This document shows, piece after piece, positions 1 to 5,035 of a stretch of 5,035 nucleotides of DNA. Numbering within the stretch: the first letter of the stretch is position 1; each line of letters opens with the position of its first letter. A model generated the notes under the pieces. The model was not told where the DNA came from, made no database searches, and was given only the letters and a program-made list of their open reading frames with translations. The DNA comes from an uncultured Gemmatimonadaceae bacterium (GTDB taxonomy: Bacteria; Gemmatimonadota; Gemmatimonadetes; Gemmatimonadales; Gemmatimonadaceae), in the NCBI GenBank assembly GCA_955652265.1, contig CATPBD010000056.1, positions 1 through 5,035 of the forward strand, written 5' to 3'. The translations under genes and the position numbers were made by a program.

Positions 1-155
1 ACGTGTGGGGCGCCACTTATTTCTCCCGATTGCTCGCGGGTGATAATTTAGACGCGGCTATCGACCGCGCGCTGGATGCGGCAACACGGAACGTAGACCA
101 TCGCGGCGCTTCAGGTCTCGCCGACTACCTGCGCGGAGAGCTGAGCATCAAGTGA
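1..155 (+). CDS. C-terminal fragment of an unidentified protein (5' end outside window)
   Basis: The last 50 codons of a gene that begins before the window are read in the frame starting at position 3 and end at TGA 153-155. The peptide begins VWGATYFSRLLAGDNLDAAI and ends in RGELSIK. It looks helical, with an aromatic/Leu-rich helix, a short turn (AGDN) and an Ala-rich helix. I do not recognise the family. The pattern 'Y/F-x-x-LLAGDxLDxAIDxA' loosely recalls the final helices of caspase-like or CHAT peptidase domains, but this is only a resemblance. Its stop overlaps the GTG start of the next gene by 4 bases (GTGA, 152-155), so it is probably the first visible member of the same operon as the GHKL ATPase gene. 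Coding is supported by the open frame, the codon use and the overlap with a well-supported gene. Confidence 0.6.
   Translation, partial: VWGATYFSRLLAGDNLDAAIDRALDAATRNVDHRGASGLADYLRGELSIK
135..140 (+). promoter_or_regulatory. Probable ribosome binding site for the STAS-GHKL gene
   Basis: GGAGAG lies 11 bases before the GTG at 152, inside the 3' end of the upstream gene. The spacing is a little long, but it supports GTG 152 as the start, together with the 4-base stop/start overlap that would allow coupled translation. Confidence 0.4.
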
Positions 156-1039
156 CGACAATCATCAACGTCCCACATTCGCTCGAGGACAAGTCGTTCG
201 AGCAGGTGCTGGATCAGGTCGCACCGTTGCCGTTGGACGAGAAGATCATCGTCGACACCAGGCACGCCCGGTGGGCATCGCCTTATGGATTGACCGCGCT
301 ATTGGCGTTGGCGCAGTCGCGCGCGGAGCGTCCGGTGCTCTACGTTCCCGAAGCCGAGAACGTGAGCACCTATTGGTCCCGAATGGATTTCTTCAAGCAC
401 GCCGCCGAGCTGTACGAGTTGCAGGGCCGCGTGAGGAGCACGAAAGCGGCAGAGACGAGCGTGCTGCTCGAGGTTACGTCGATCTCCAAGAGCGACGACG
501 TCCACGACGTGGTCGACAAGATCCAGCAGCGGGCACAGGATGCGCTGGTCAAGAATCTGAATCTCGACGCCAAGATCACCATGCGGTTCACCATGGCGCT
601 CTCGGAAGTCTGCCAGAACATCGTCGAGCACGCAGGTCGAGGCGGGTGGGTCGCCGTCCAGACTTATACGTGGCGCGTGCGGTTGGGCGGCAGAAAAGTG
701 GTCGTGATCGCCGTGTGCGACCCGGGAATCGGATTCAGGCAATCCCTCGAGTCGGCGCCCGGATTCCAGAAGCGGGAGCGCTGGGATGACGGGCAGGCGC
801 TCGAGGAGACCGTAATGCGCGGCGCGTCCCGGTTCAGGGACCCGGGTCGCGGTCAAGGCCTTGCGGGAGTGCGCAAGTTTGTGGGAACGTGGGACGGCAA
901 ACTCTCCATCCGAAGCGGCACCGCTCGCATTGCGGTGCTTCCGAAGGGAGACTGGGACGAGGACGAGCCCCTTCTCGAAGACCTTTCCTATTTTCCAGGT
1001 GCACAGGTGCAGATAACGATCCCGGAGCGAGTGGCGTGA
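152..1039 (+). CDS. STAS-like domain fused to a GHKL-type ATP-binding (anti-sigma/histidine kinase-like) domain
   Basis: This 295-residue cytoplasmic protein has two parts and no membrane segment or signal peptide. Residues about 1-110 resemble a STAS fold: a beta strand KIIVDTRHARWASPYGLTAL (31-50) followed by a helix, as in anti-sigma-factor antagonists. Residues about 125-292 are a GHKL ATPase. The N-box is SEVCQNIVEHA with E152, N156, E159 and H160. The G1 box is DPGIGF (D190, G192, G194), which should contact adenine. The glycine-rich G2 box is GRGQGLAG (G232, G234, G236). The stretch between G1 and G2 (about 196-230) would be the ATP lid. In the SpoIIAB/RsbW/RsbT family such domains phosphorylate a serine on a STAS partner or bind a regulator, and the gene just downstream supplies a STAS protein. 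The serine expected before the GL of a STAS phospho-loop is Tyr45 here. GTG is chosen as the start because it overlaps the upstream stop. The physiological target is unknown. Confidence 0.85.
   Translation: MTTIINVPHSLEDKSFEQVLDQVAPLPLDEKIIVDTRHARWASPYGLTALLALAQSRAERPVLYVPEAENVSTYWSRMDFFKHAAELYELQGRVRSTKAAETSVLLEVTSISKSDDVHDVVDKIQQRAQDALVKNLNLDAKITMRFTMALSEVCQNIVEHAGRGGWVAVQTYTWRVRLGGRKVVVIAVCDPGIGFRQSLESAPGFQKRERWDDGQALEETVMRGASRFRDPGRGQGLAGVRKFVGTWDGKLSIRSGTARIAVLPKGDWDEDEPLLEDLSYFPGAQVQITIPERVA
1024..1027 (+). promoter_or_regulatory. Ribosome binding site deciding the start of the STAS/winged-helix gene
   Basis: GGAG lies 8 bases before GTG 1036, within the last codons of the STAS-GHKL gene. 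The same frame is open further upstream to an ATG at 889. The Shine-Dalgarno spacing and the GTGA overlap with the upstream stop (1037-1039) favour GTG 1036 as the true start. Confidence 0.5.
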
Positions 1040-1623
1040 TCAACCACATCGATGTCAGCTCGATGCTGAGGAAGAGCGTCTGTGAGCTCTACTCGAACCT
1101 CGTCACCCGTCCGACCGGGGCGGCGGTGAGATGCGAGATAGAGCAGGAGCTGGACAGAATTGGAGATCGCGCGCTCACCGTGATCGACTTCTCGCACGTC
1201 GGACTGCTCGATTTCTCCTGCGCCGATGAGATCGTCGCCAAGCTGCTGCTTCAATACGTGAGCCTGGACGCTCCGCGGCGCGAAGTCTATTTCGTGTTTC
1301 GGGGTATCAGCGAGTCGCATATGGACGCAATCGAAGCAGTGCTCGAGCGGCACAAGCTGGCGCTGGTGACTCAGCACGCGGATGGCGCGTCGCGCCTGAT
1401 CGGGATCGTCGATGTCGACGAGAGACGCGCATGGGAAATCATCTCGCAGCTCGGCGCGGGCGTCAGCGCGGACGTTGCGGACGCGACCGGCCTTTCGCAC
1501 GACGAGGCAGAACGCATGCTCGATATACTCTGGCGCAGGCGTCTCGTGATTCGGCACGACAGCGCCTACGTCGCCGTAGGAAGCGCGACGGCGCCCGTTG
1601 AGCCCGTGAGACTCGATGCATGA
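1036..1623 (+). CDS. STAS-like (DUF4325-type) protein with probable winged-helix C-terminal domain
   Basis: The protein has 195 residues and starts at GTG 1036, which overlaps the previous stop by 4 bases (GTGA). Residues about 25-125 look like a STAS or STAS-like domain: the strand TVIDFSHVGLLDFSCADEIV (48-67) matches the strand-loop-helix core around the phospho-serine of SpoIIAA/RsbV-type antagonists. Aligning 'IDSSG' of that family with 'LDFSC' here puts Ser61 at the phosphorylated position. A second strand EVYFVFRG (83-90) and the helix after it complete the fold. Residues about 131-182 have the helix-helix-helix-wing order of a winged-helix domain: an Ala/Val-rich helix, LSHDEAERMLDILWRRRL as the probable recognition helix (153-170), and a short hairpin VIRHDSAYVAVG as the wing. 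The C-terminal 13 residues are Pro/Ala-rich and probably disordered. It may be the switch partner of the upstream GHKL protein and may carry its own DNA- or protein-binding module. The STAS call is fairly firm, the winged helix is an inference, and the target is unknown. Confidence 0.75.
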   Translation: MINHIDVSSMLRKSVCELYSNLVTRPTGAAVRCEIEQELDRIGDRALTVIDFSHVGLLDFSCADEIVAKLLLQYVSLDAPRREVYFVFRGISESHMDAIEAVLERHKLALVTQHADGASRLIGIVDVDERRAWEIISQLGAGVSADVADATGLSHDEAERMLDILWRRRLVIRHDSAYVAVGSATAPVEPVRLDA

Positions 1624-1925
1624 TGGAGGGATTTCAGCCCTGGCTGATGGTCTCCAGCTACATCGCAACCCGCCCAGGTGATCCGGAGCGCGGTCCTCTC
1701 GTGAGGCTGCATCCGTCGGACGCGTGGAAGCGCTTGCTGGAGGACGGAGAGCTCGTATGGGTGTACGGTCCCCGGCGTCACGAGATGGCAGTGCTCGTCG
1801 TCGATGATACGGTGAGTCCCGGCACCGTGGTCGCGCGCGACGTTCTCGGGATCGCTCCCGCCGAAATTGTTCGCGTAGTCAAGCACGACTTCGACGCGGG
1901 TCGCAGCAAACGCAACCTCGGCTAG
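1620..1925 (+). CDS. Small beta-rich protein, possibly double-psi beta-barrel (ADC-like/CDC48-N-like)
   Basis: The protein has 101 residues and starts at ATG 1620, overlapping the previous TGA (ATGA, 1620-1623). A second ATG follows directly at 1623, so the product could begin one residue later. I do not recognise a named family. The central part reads like a double-psi beta-barrel of the aspartate-decarboxylase-like or molybdopterin-dinucleotide-binding type: LVRLHPSDAWKRLLEDGELV (27-46) corresponds to the usual 'v.l.p.dA..LGl.dGd.V' element. It is followed by a WVYGPRRHEM strand, an AVLVVDDTVSPGTVVAR strand-turn-strand and a closing EIVRVVKHD. Lone domains of this kind serve as ligand-binding or adaptor modules. 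There is no signal peptide or membrane segment, and the tail (DAGRSKRNLG) is basic. The overlap with the STAS gene suggests co-expression with the signalling pair. Coding is well supported, the fold is a tentative reading, and the function is unknown. Confidence 0.7.
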   Translation: MMEGFQPWLMVSSYIATRPGDPERGPLVRLHPSDAWKRLLEDGELVWVYGPRRHEMAVLVVDDTVSPGTVVARDVLGIAPAEIVRVVKHDFDAGRSKRNLG

Positions 1926-1930
1926 GAGAG
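1924..1930 (+). promoter_or_regulatory. Strong ribosome binding site for the PLP enzyme
   Basis: AGGAGAG is the best Shine-Dalgarno match in the window. It overlaps the TAG stop (1923-1925) of the gene before it and lies 4 bases from TTG 1935. It favours TTG 1935 over the in-frame ATG at 1956, which would be 25 bases away. Confidence 0.6.
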
Positions 1931-1934
1931 ATTC

Positions 1935-3095
1935 TTGGCGGAACCAACACGGAAGATGGGCATCTCAACAACTGCAATCCACGGAGGCGAGACGCGACCA
2001 ACTCCGGGGATGGGTGTCAGCGCCCCGCTGGTACAATCCGTCAACTACGCGCAGGAGGCCGGGACGAGCGAAGGGCTTCTCTACACACGATACGGAAACA
2101 CGCCCAACGCGGACCGCGTCCAGAAGCGTCTGGCGCTATTGGAAGGAGCAGAGGCAGCGCTGGTGCTTTCCAGCGGGATGGGGGCTACGGCGTGCGCAAT
2201 GCTCGCCCTCCTCAGGCCGGGCGACCACCTGATCTCGAGCTCGTGGATATACGGCGGCACCCGCAAGTTGTTCATGGAAGACCTGACCGGGATGGGGATC
2301 GAAGTCTCTTTCGTGAATCCGCTCGAGCCGCGCGCGTGGCGGAAAGGATTGAAGAAGAACACCCGGGTGATCTTTCTCGAATCGCCGGTGAATCCTACGT
2401 GCAGGGTGCTGGAGCTGAGCTCGCTACAGTCGCTTGCGCACGCGCAGGGAATCGCGCTCGTCGTCGACTCGACATTTGCGAGCCCGGTCAATTTCCGCCC
2501 GATGGAGCATGGGGTCGACGTGGTGATTCACTCCGCAACGAAGTACCTGAACGGACACCACGACATCCTCGCCGGTGTGGTATGCGGTAACGAGCCGTTC
2601 ATCGACGAAGTCCGGCGCAAGATGACGGTATGGGGCCAGGCCCCCGATCCTTTCGCGTGCTGGCTTCTGGAACGCGGGCTGAAGACACTCGATGTCAGAG
2701 TGAAGCGTCAAAACGAAAACGCGATGCGCGTCGCACAGTGGTGCTCGACGCGGCCCGAGATCGCGAAGGCTCACTATCCCGGCCTGCCGACTCACCCGGA
2801 CCATGCGATCGCGAAGACGCTTCTCGATGGATTTGGAGGAATGATGGCCATCGAGCTGAAGGGCGGAGGGCCGGCGACGCTCAAGTTCGTCAAAAAGCTG
2901 CAGGTCTTCACCTACGCCGCCAGTTTGGGCGGCGTCGACTCGCTCGTGATCGAGCCGCGCTACAGCTCGCACGAGCACATGACGCCCGAGGAGCGCCAGC
3001 GAATCGGAATTCCGGACGGCTTCCTGAGAATGAGCATAGGCATCGAAAACGCGGAAGACCTGATCGCGGACATAGAGCAGGCGCTACAGCAGTAG
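1935..3095 (+). CDS. Cys/Met metabolism PLP-dependent enzyme (cystathionine gamma-synthase/gamma-lyase family)
   Basis: The 386-residue length is normal for this fold-type I family, which makes or cleaves the C-gamma-sulphur bond of cystathionine, O-acyl-homoserine or methionine. The opening GISTTAIHGGE and the APLVQSVNY region are typical. Y50 and R52 in YTRYGN would reach the cofactor phosphate of the neighbouring subunit. SSGMGA (79-84) is the phosphate-binding loop. Y106 in WIYGGT is the stacking/catalytic tyrosine. D178 in VVDSTFASP pairs with the pyridine nitrogen. K203 in HSATKYLNGHHD is the Schiff-base lysine. SLGGVDS (330-336) and R365 in FLRMSIGIE, which binds the substrate carboxylate, close the active site. 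The residue after Y-G is Gly108 rather than the cysteine typical of methionine gamma-lyase, which argues against that activity. The segment after SLGGVDSL (VIEPRYSSHEHMT) differs from the usual 'P..MTH', so the exact substrate cannot be named. TTG is taken as the start because of the AGGAGAG ahead of it. The gene lies 9 bases after the previous gene and 2 bases before ftsE. Confidence 0.93.
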   Translation: MAEPTRKMGISTTAIHGGETRPTPGMGVSAPLVQSVNYAQEAGTSEGLLYTRYGNTPNADRVQKRLALLEGAEAALVLSSGMGATACAMLALLRPGDHLISSSWIYGGTRKLFMEDLTGMGIEVSFVNPLEPRAWRKGLKKNTRVIFLESPVNPTCRVLELSSLQSLAHAQGIALVVDSTFASPVNFRPMEHGVDVVIHSATKYLNGHHDILAGVVCGNEPFIDEVRRKMTVWGQAPDPFACWLLERGLKTLDVRVKRQNENAMRVAQWCSTRPEIAKAHYPGLPTHPDHAIAKTLLDGFGGMMAIELKGGGPATLKFVKKLQVFTYAASLGGVDSLVIEPRYSSHEHMTPEERQRIGIPDGFLRMSIGIENAEDLIADIEQALQQ

Positions 3096-3097
3096 CG

Positions 3098-3838
3098 ATG
3101 ATCCGTCTCACCGATGTCGCCAAGGAATACCCGCGCTCGGGTGTCGCGCTCGCCCAGATAACCTTCGAGGTAAGAAAGGGTGAGTTCGTATTCCTTACCG
3201 GGCCCAGCGGCTCGGGGAAGACGACGATCCTCAAGCTGCTCTACATGGATGACAAACCCAACCAGGGGGAGGTGTGGGTCAACGGCGTGAGCTCCCTGAA
3301 CGCGAGTGGCCGCGAGATCTCCCGGTTGCGTCGACGCCTCGGCATTGTCTTTCAGGATTTCCGTCTGCTCGAGGATCGAACCGCGGAAGCGAACGTCAGG
3401 TTCGCTCTCGAGGTGACTGGAGCTCCGAAGGCAACCATTCGGGCCAAGGTATCTAGGGCGCTCACTCAGGTCGGCCTCGCGTCAAAGGCTACGAGTTATC
3501 CGCGCGAGCTGTCTGGAGGCGAGCAGCAGCGAGTCGCGATCGCCAGGGCATTGATCAACGATCCATTCGTTTTGATCGCGGACGAGCCGACTGGCAATCT
3601 GGATGAGCGCGCGACGCGGGGAGTCTTCCAGTTGTTGCGCGACATCAATGCGTCGGGTACGGCAGTCATCATGGCGACCCACGACCTCGATCTGGTTCGT
3701 CGATCCAACTACAGGACGATCGAGCTGAATCATGGCCGGCTCGTCTTCGACTCCGCGGAATCTCCTCTCTCCGCCCGGCCCCCCGACGAGCCGTTTCAGG
3801 AAAGCGAAGCGGCCAACGATACGCAAGAGAGCGTGTAG
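3098..3838 (+). CDS. ftsE: Cell division ATP-binding protein FtsE
   Basis: This 246-residue ABC ATPase works at the cytoplasmic face of the membrane with FtsX, coupling ATP hydrolysis at the division site to peptidoglycan hydrolysis outside. All nucleotide-binding motifs are intact: Walker A GPSGSGKT (35-42), the Q-loop in VFQDFRLL (Q86), signature LSGGEQQR (138-145), Walker B VLIADEP with catalytic E163, the D-loop GNLD (166-169) and the switch histidine H195 in MATHDLD. VFQDFRLL and the R-rich RLRRRLG before it are characteristic of FtsE. After the usual end of the domain (about residue 217) there is a tail of about 29 residues rich in Pro, Glu, Asp and Ser, longer than in the E. coli protein and probably disordered. 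ATG 3098 matches the normal FtsE N-terminus (MIRLTDVAKEYP). It follows the PLP gene by 2 bases with no clear Shine-Dalgarno sequence, so translation is probably coupled. Confidence 0.96.
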   Translation: MIRLTDVAKEYPRSGVALAQITFEVRKGEFVFLTGPSGSGKTTILKLLYMDDKPNQGEVWVNGVSSLNASGREISRLRRRLGIVFQDFRLLEDRTAEANVRFALEVTGAPKATIRAKVSRALTQVGLASKATSYPRELSGGEQQRVAIARALINDPFVLIADEPTGNLDERATRGVFQLLRDINASGTAVIMATHDLDLVRRSNYRTIELNHGRLVFDSAESPLSARPPDEPFQESEAANDTQESV

Positions 3839-4684
3839 GTGCGATCAGTCAGTGAAGCGCTAACGGCGTCCCGGCGGGCGCCCCTGCTCAGCATGCTCGG
3901 AGTCGTTACGATCGCGTTCTCGCTCTTTGCGTTCGGGCTGTTCGGCCTCGTGGCGATCAACATTCGGAAGGCGCTGGACCAGGTGGAGGAGAGGGTCGAG
4001 GTTCGCGCGTTTGTAAGCGACAGCACCGAGATCGAGGCGGTCGTCGCAGCGATGAAGGACGTCGGCGAATTCCCGGAGGTTGCGCGCGTCGACTACGTCT
4101 CCAAGGAGCAGGCGCTGGAGCGCGCCAGAAAGGAAATGGGCGAATTCGCCGACGTCTTCGAGGCGGGCGTGCTGCCGGCTTCAATCGAGGTCTACCTGCG
4201 GTCGGGGATGCGAGATCCCACGACGGTGAAATCGGTGGCGGATCGTATCAGGACGTATCACTTCATCGATGATGTCCGCTACGGTGAGGAGTGGGTCGAG
4301 AAGCTCTACCGCCTGCGGAACATCGCCACGGTGGCCGGTATCGCGCTCGGCGTAGCGTTCGCGGCGGTCGCAATCATCATCATCGGCGCGACCATTCGGA
4401 TGACGGTTCTCGCTCGTGCGAAGGAGATATCGATCATGAGGCTGGTCGGCGCGACCGACATGTTCATCCGCCTTCCCTTCCTTATCGATGGACTGGTGAA
4501 AGGAGTGCTGGGCGGACTGCTGGCGCTGGTCTTCGTCTGGGTAGCGAACAGGGTGGTCAATGAATATTTCATCGAGACGATTTTCTTCAATCGGGAGATG
4601 ATCTTCCTCGGCATCGTTGGTGGCGCTTTCATGGGTGTCCTGGGATCGCTAGTCTCGGTTGGGAGACACTTACGTCGCGTCTGA
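3839..4684 (+). CDS. ftsX: Cell division permease-like protein FtsX
   Basis: This 281-residue inner-membrane partner of FtsE has the FtsX topology of four membrane segments. A short cytoplasmic N-terminus leads to TM1 (about 18-40). The periplasmic domain spans about 42-162 and includes VEVRAFVSDSTEIEAV and the VDYVSKEQALERARKEMG motif common in FtsX. TM2 (about 165-187) contains AIIIIGATI. The cytoplasmic loop has the conserved RAKEISIMRLVGAT (193-206), which contacts the ATPase. TM3 (about 214-236) and TM4 (about 254-274) follow, with a basic C-terminus. FtsX does not transport; in characterised bacteria its periplasmic domain holds and switches a hydrolase or activator such as EnvC, PcsB or RipC. 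The GTG start abuts the ftsE stop with no gap. A weak AAGAGA (3825-3830) is the only ribosome-binding candidate, so translational coupling to ftsE is likely. Confidence 0.95.
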   Translation: MRSVSEALTASRRAPLLSMLGVVTIAFSLFAFGLFGLVAINIRKALDQVEERVEVRAFVSDSTEIEAVVAAMKDVGEFPEVARVDYVSKEQALERARKEMGEFADVFEAGVLPASIEVYLRSGMRDPTTVKSVADRIRTYHFIDDVRYGEEWVEKLYRLRNIATVAGIALGVAFAAVAIIIIGATIRMTVLARAKEISIMRLVGATDMFIRLPFLIDGLVKGVLGGLLALVFVWVANRVVNEYFIETIFFNREMIFLGIVGGAFMGVLGSLVSVGRHLRRV

Positions 4685-5035
4685 CCCGCGCCCGATGCGC
4701 GGCCGCCTTTTGCGGGCTGCTCTTCTCTTCGTTGCTACCCGCCCAGCAGCCCGTGAGCGCCGAAGCGCGGGTCAACGCACAGCGGGACGAGCTGGCGCGG
4801 ATACGTGCGGAGCGCGACGAGCTCGAGAAGAAGATGAGCGGGCTCCAGAACACGGCACACGAGCTTCGCGACGAAGTGAATCTTCTCGACAAGCAGCACG
4901 ATGCGACCGCGCGCATGGTGACTTCTCTCGAACAGCAGCTCGTTGCAATCACTGACGAAGTCCAATCAACGACCAACGATCTTCAGCAGTCGGAGCGCGA
5001 AGCGGCGATGAAGCGCGCGGTTTTGCAGCGACGAC
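4681..5035 (+). CDS. Secreted coiled-coil protein, N-terminal part; probable EnvC-like/M23 peptidase partner of FtsEX (start uncertain, 3' end outside window)
   Basis: About 118 codons are visible in the frame of 4681, running to the window edge. From residue about 27 onward the protein is a long charged heptad coiled coil (ARVNAQRDELARIRAERDEL and on through LQQSEREAAMKRAVLQRR), as in the N-terminal half of EnvC, PcsB and RipC. The residues before it form a Sec-type signal peptide: basic TRAR, a hydrophobic CAAAFCGLLFSSLL, then PAQQP as a likely cleavage site. The position directly after ftsX fits a periplasmic murein hydrolase or hydrolase activator controlled by FtsEX. The catalytic M23/LytM domain would lie beyond the window, so the family call rests on context and coiled coil. 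The start is unclear: no ATG, GTG or TTG precedes the signal region in this frame. CTG 4681, overlapping the ftsX stop as CTGA, would give an intact signal peptide. Otherwise, ATG 4695 in another frame would need a one-base shift. Confidence 0.75.
   Translation, partial: MTRARCAAAFCGLLFSSLLPAQQPVSAEARVNAQRDELARIRAERDELEKKMSGLQNTAHELRDEVNLLDKQHDATARMVTSLEQQLVAITDEVQSTTNDLQQSEREAAMKRAVLQRR

Noticed and set aside
299..856. Long minus-strand open frames, for example 299-856 and 2424-2978.
   Set aside because: They lie antisense to well-supported genes. The high GC content of third codon positions produces such open frames, and their translations show no recognisable domains.
889..1035. Upstream extension of the STAS/winged-helix gene to ATG 889.
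   Set aside because: The added residues are Arg-rich and would overlap the conserved end of the GHKL domain by about 150 bases. GTG 1036 has a well-spaced GGAG and a 4-base stop overlap.
2914..2935. Perfect 8-bp inverted repeat (ACGCCGCC / GGCGGCGT) with a 6-base loop, a possible terminator or regulatory hairpin.
   Set aside because: It lies inside the PLP enzyme gene and encodes the conserved YAASLGGVDS segment. No T-run follows, and GC-rich coding sequence often gives such stems by chance.
2630..3097. Upstream extension of the ftsE frame over the end of the PLP gene.
   Set aside because: The extension is low-complexity Arg-rich shadow sequence, and FtsE aligns from MIRLTDVAKEYP at 3098.
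4372..4384. Short ATC repeat.
   Set aside because: It encodes Ile residues of the second membrane segment of FtsX and is too short to count as a microsatellite of interest.
4659..4955. 98-codon open frame beginning MGDTYVASDPRP, overlapping the end of ftsX and the coiled-coil gene.
   Set aside because: Beyond the first part it is an Arg-rich shadow frame with no domain character, while the alternative frame gives a clean coiled coil. Its internal ATG 4695 is kept only as a possible start if a frameshift exists.

Overview
The window is a compact stretch of bacterial chromosome from a GC-rich, Gram-negative-type organism. Third codon positions are strongly G/C, GTG and TTG starts are common, and an ftsE-ftsX pair is followed by a secreted coiled-coil protein of the EnvC type. 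The style of the proteins, and a cystathionine-synthase-type enzyme directly before ftsE, suggest a soil or environmental phylum such as Gemmatimonadota. That assignment is an impression from the sequence and was not tested.

Layout, all on the + strand and almost gapless. (1) Positions 1-155 hold the last 50 codons of an unidentified gene. (2) 152-1039 encodes a STAS-like domain fused to a GHKL (anti-sigma/histidine-kinase type) ATPase. (3) 1036-1623 encodes a STAS-like domain with a probable winged-helix C-terminal half. (4) 1620-1925 encodes a small beta-rich protein resembling a double-psi beta-barrel. (5) 1935-3095 encodes a PLP enzyme of the Cys/Met metabolism family. (6) 3098-3838 is ftsE and (7) 3839-4684 is ftsX. 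(8) From about 4681 to the window edge lies the N-terminal part of a secreted coiled-coil protein, probably the FtsEX-controlled murein hydrolase factor.

Three functional blocks follow one another. The first four genes are joined by 4-base stop/start overlaps (GTGA, GTGA, ATGA) and look like one translationally coupled unit. Its core resembles a partner-switching module: a GHKL kinase with a STAS protein that keeps the phosphorylatable serine. The PLP enzyme sits between this unit and the division block and has the clearest Shine-Dalgarno sequence in the window. FtsE and FtsX form the ABC-type complex that transmits ATP hydrolysis across the inner membrane to a periplasmic peptidoglycan hydrolase or activator, and the coiled-coil protein downstream fits that partner.

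No RNA gene, mobile element, CRISPR array, promoter or intrinsic terminator could be supported. The largest intergenic gap is 9 bases, so there is no non-coding stretch to describe. The most notable points are the candidate STAS/GHKL/winged-helix signalling cassette, and the start of the last gene: its reading frame has no ATG, GTG or TTG in a suitable place, so it needs either a rare CTG start overlapping the ftsX stop or a frameshift near a TTTT run.
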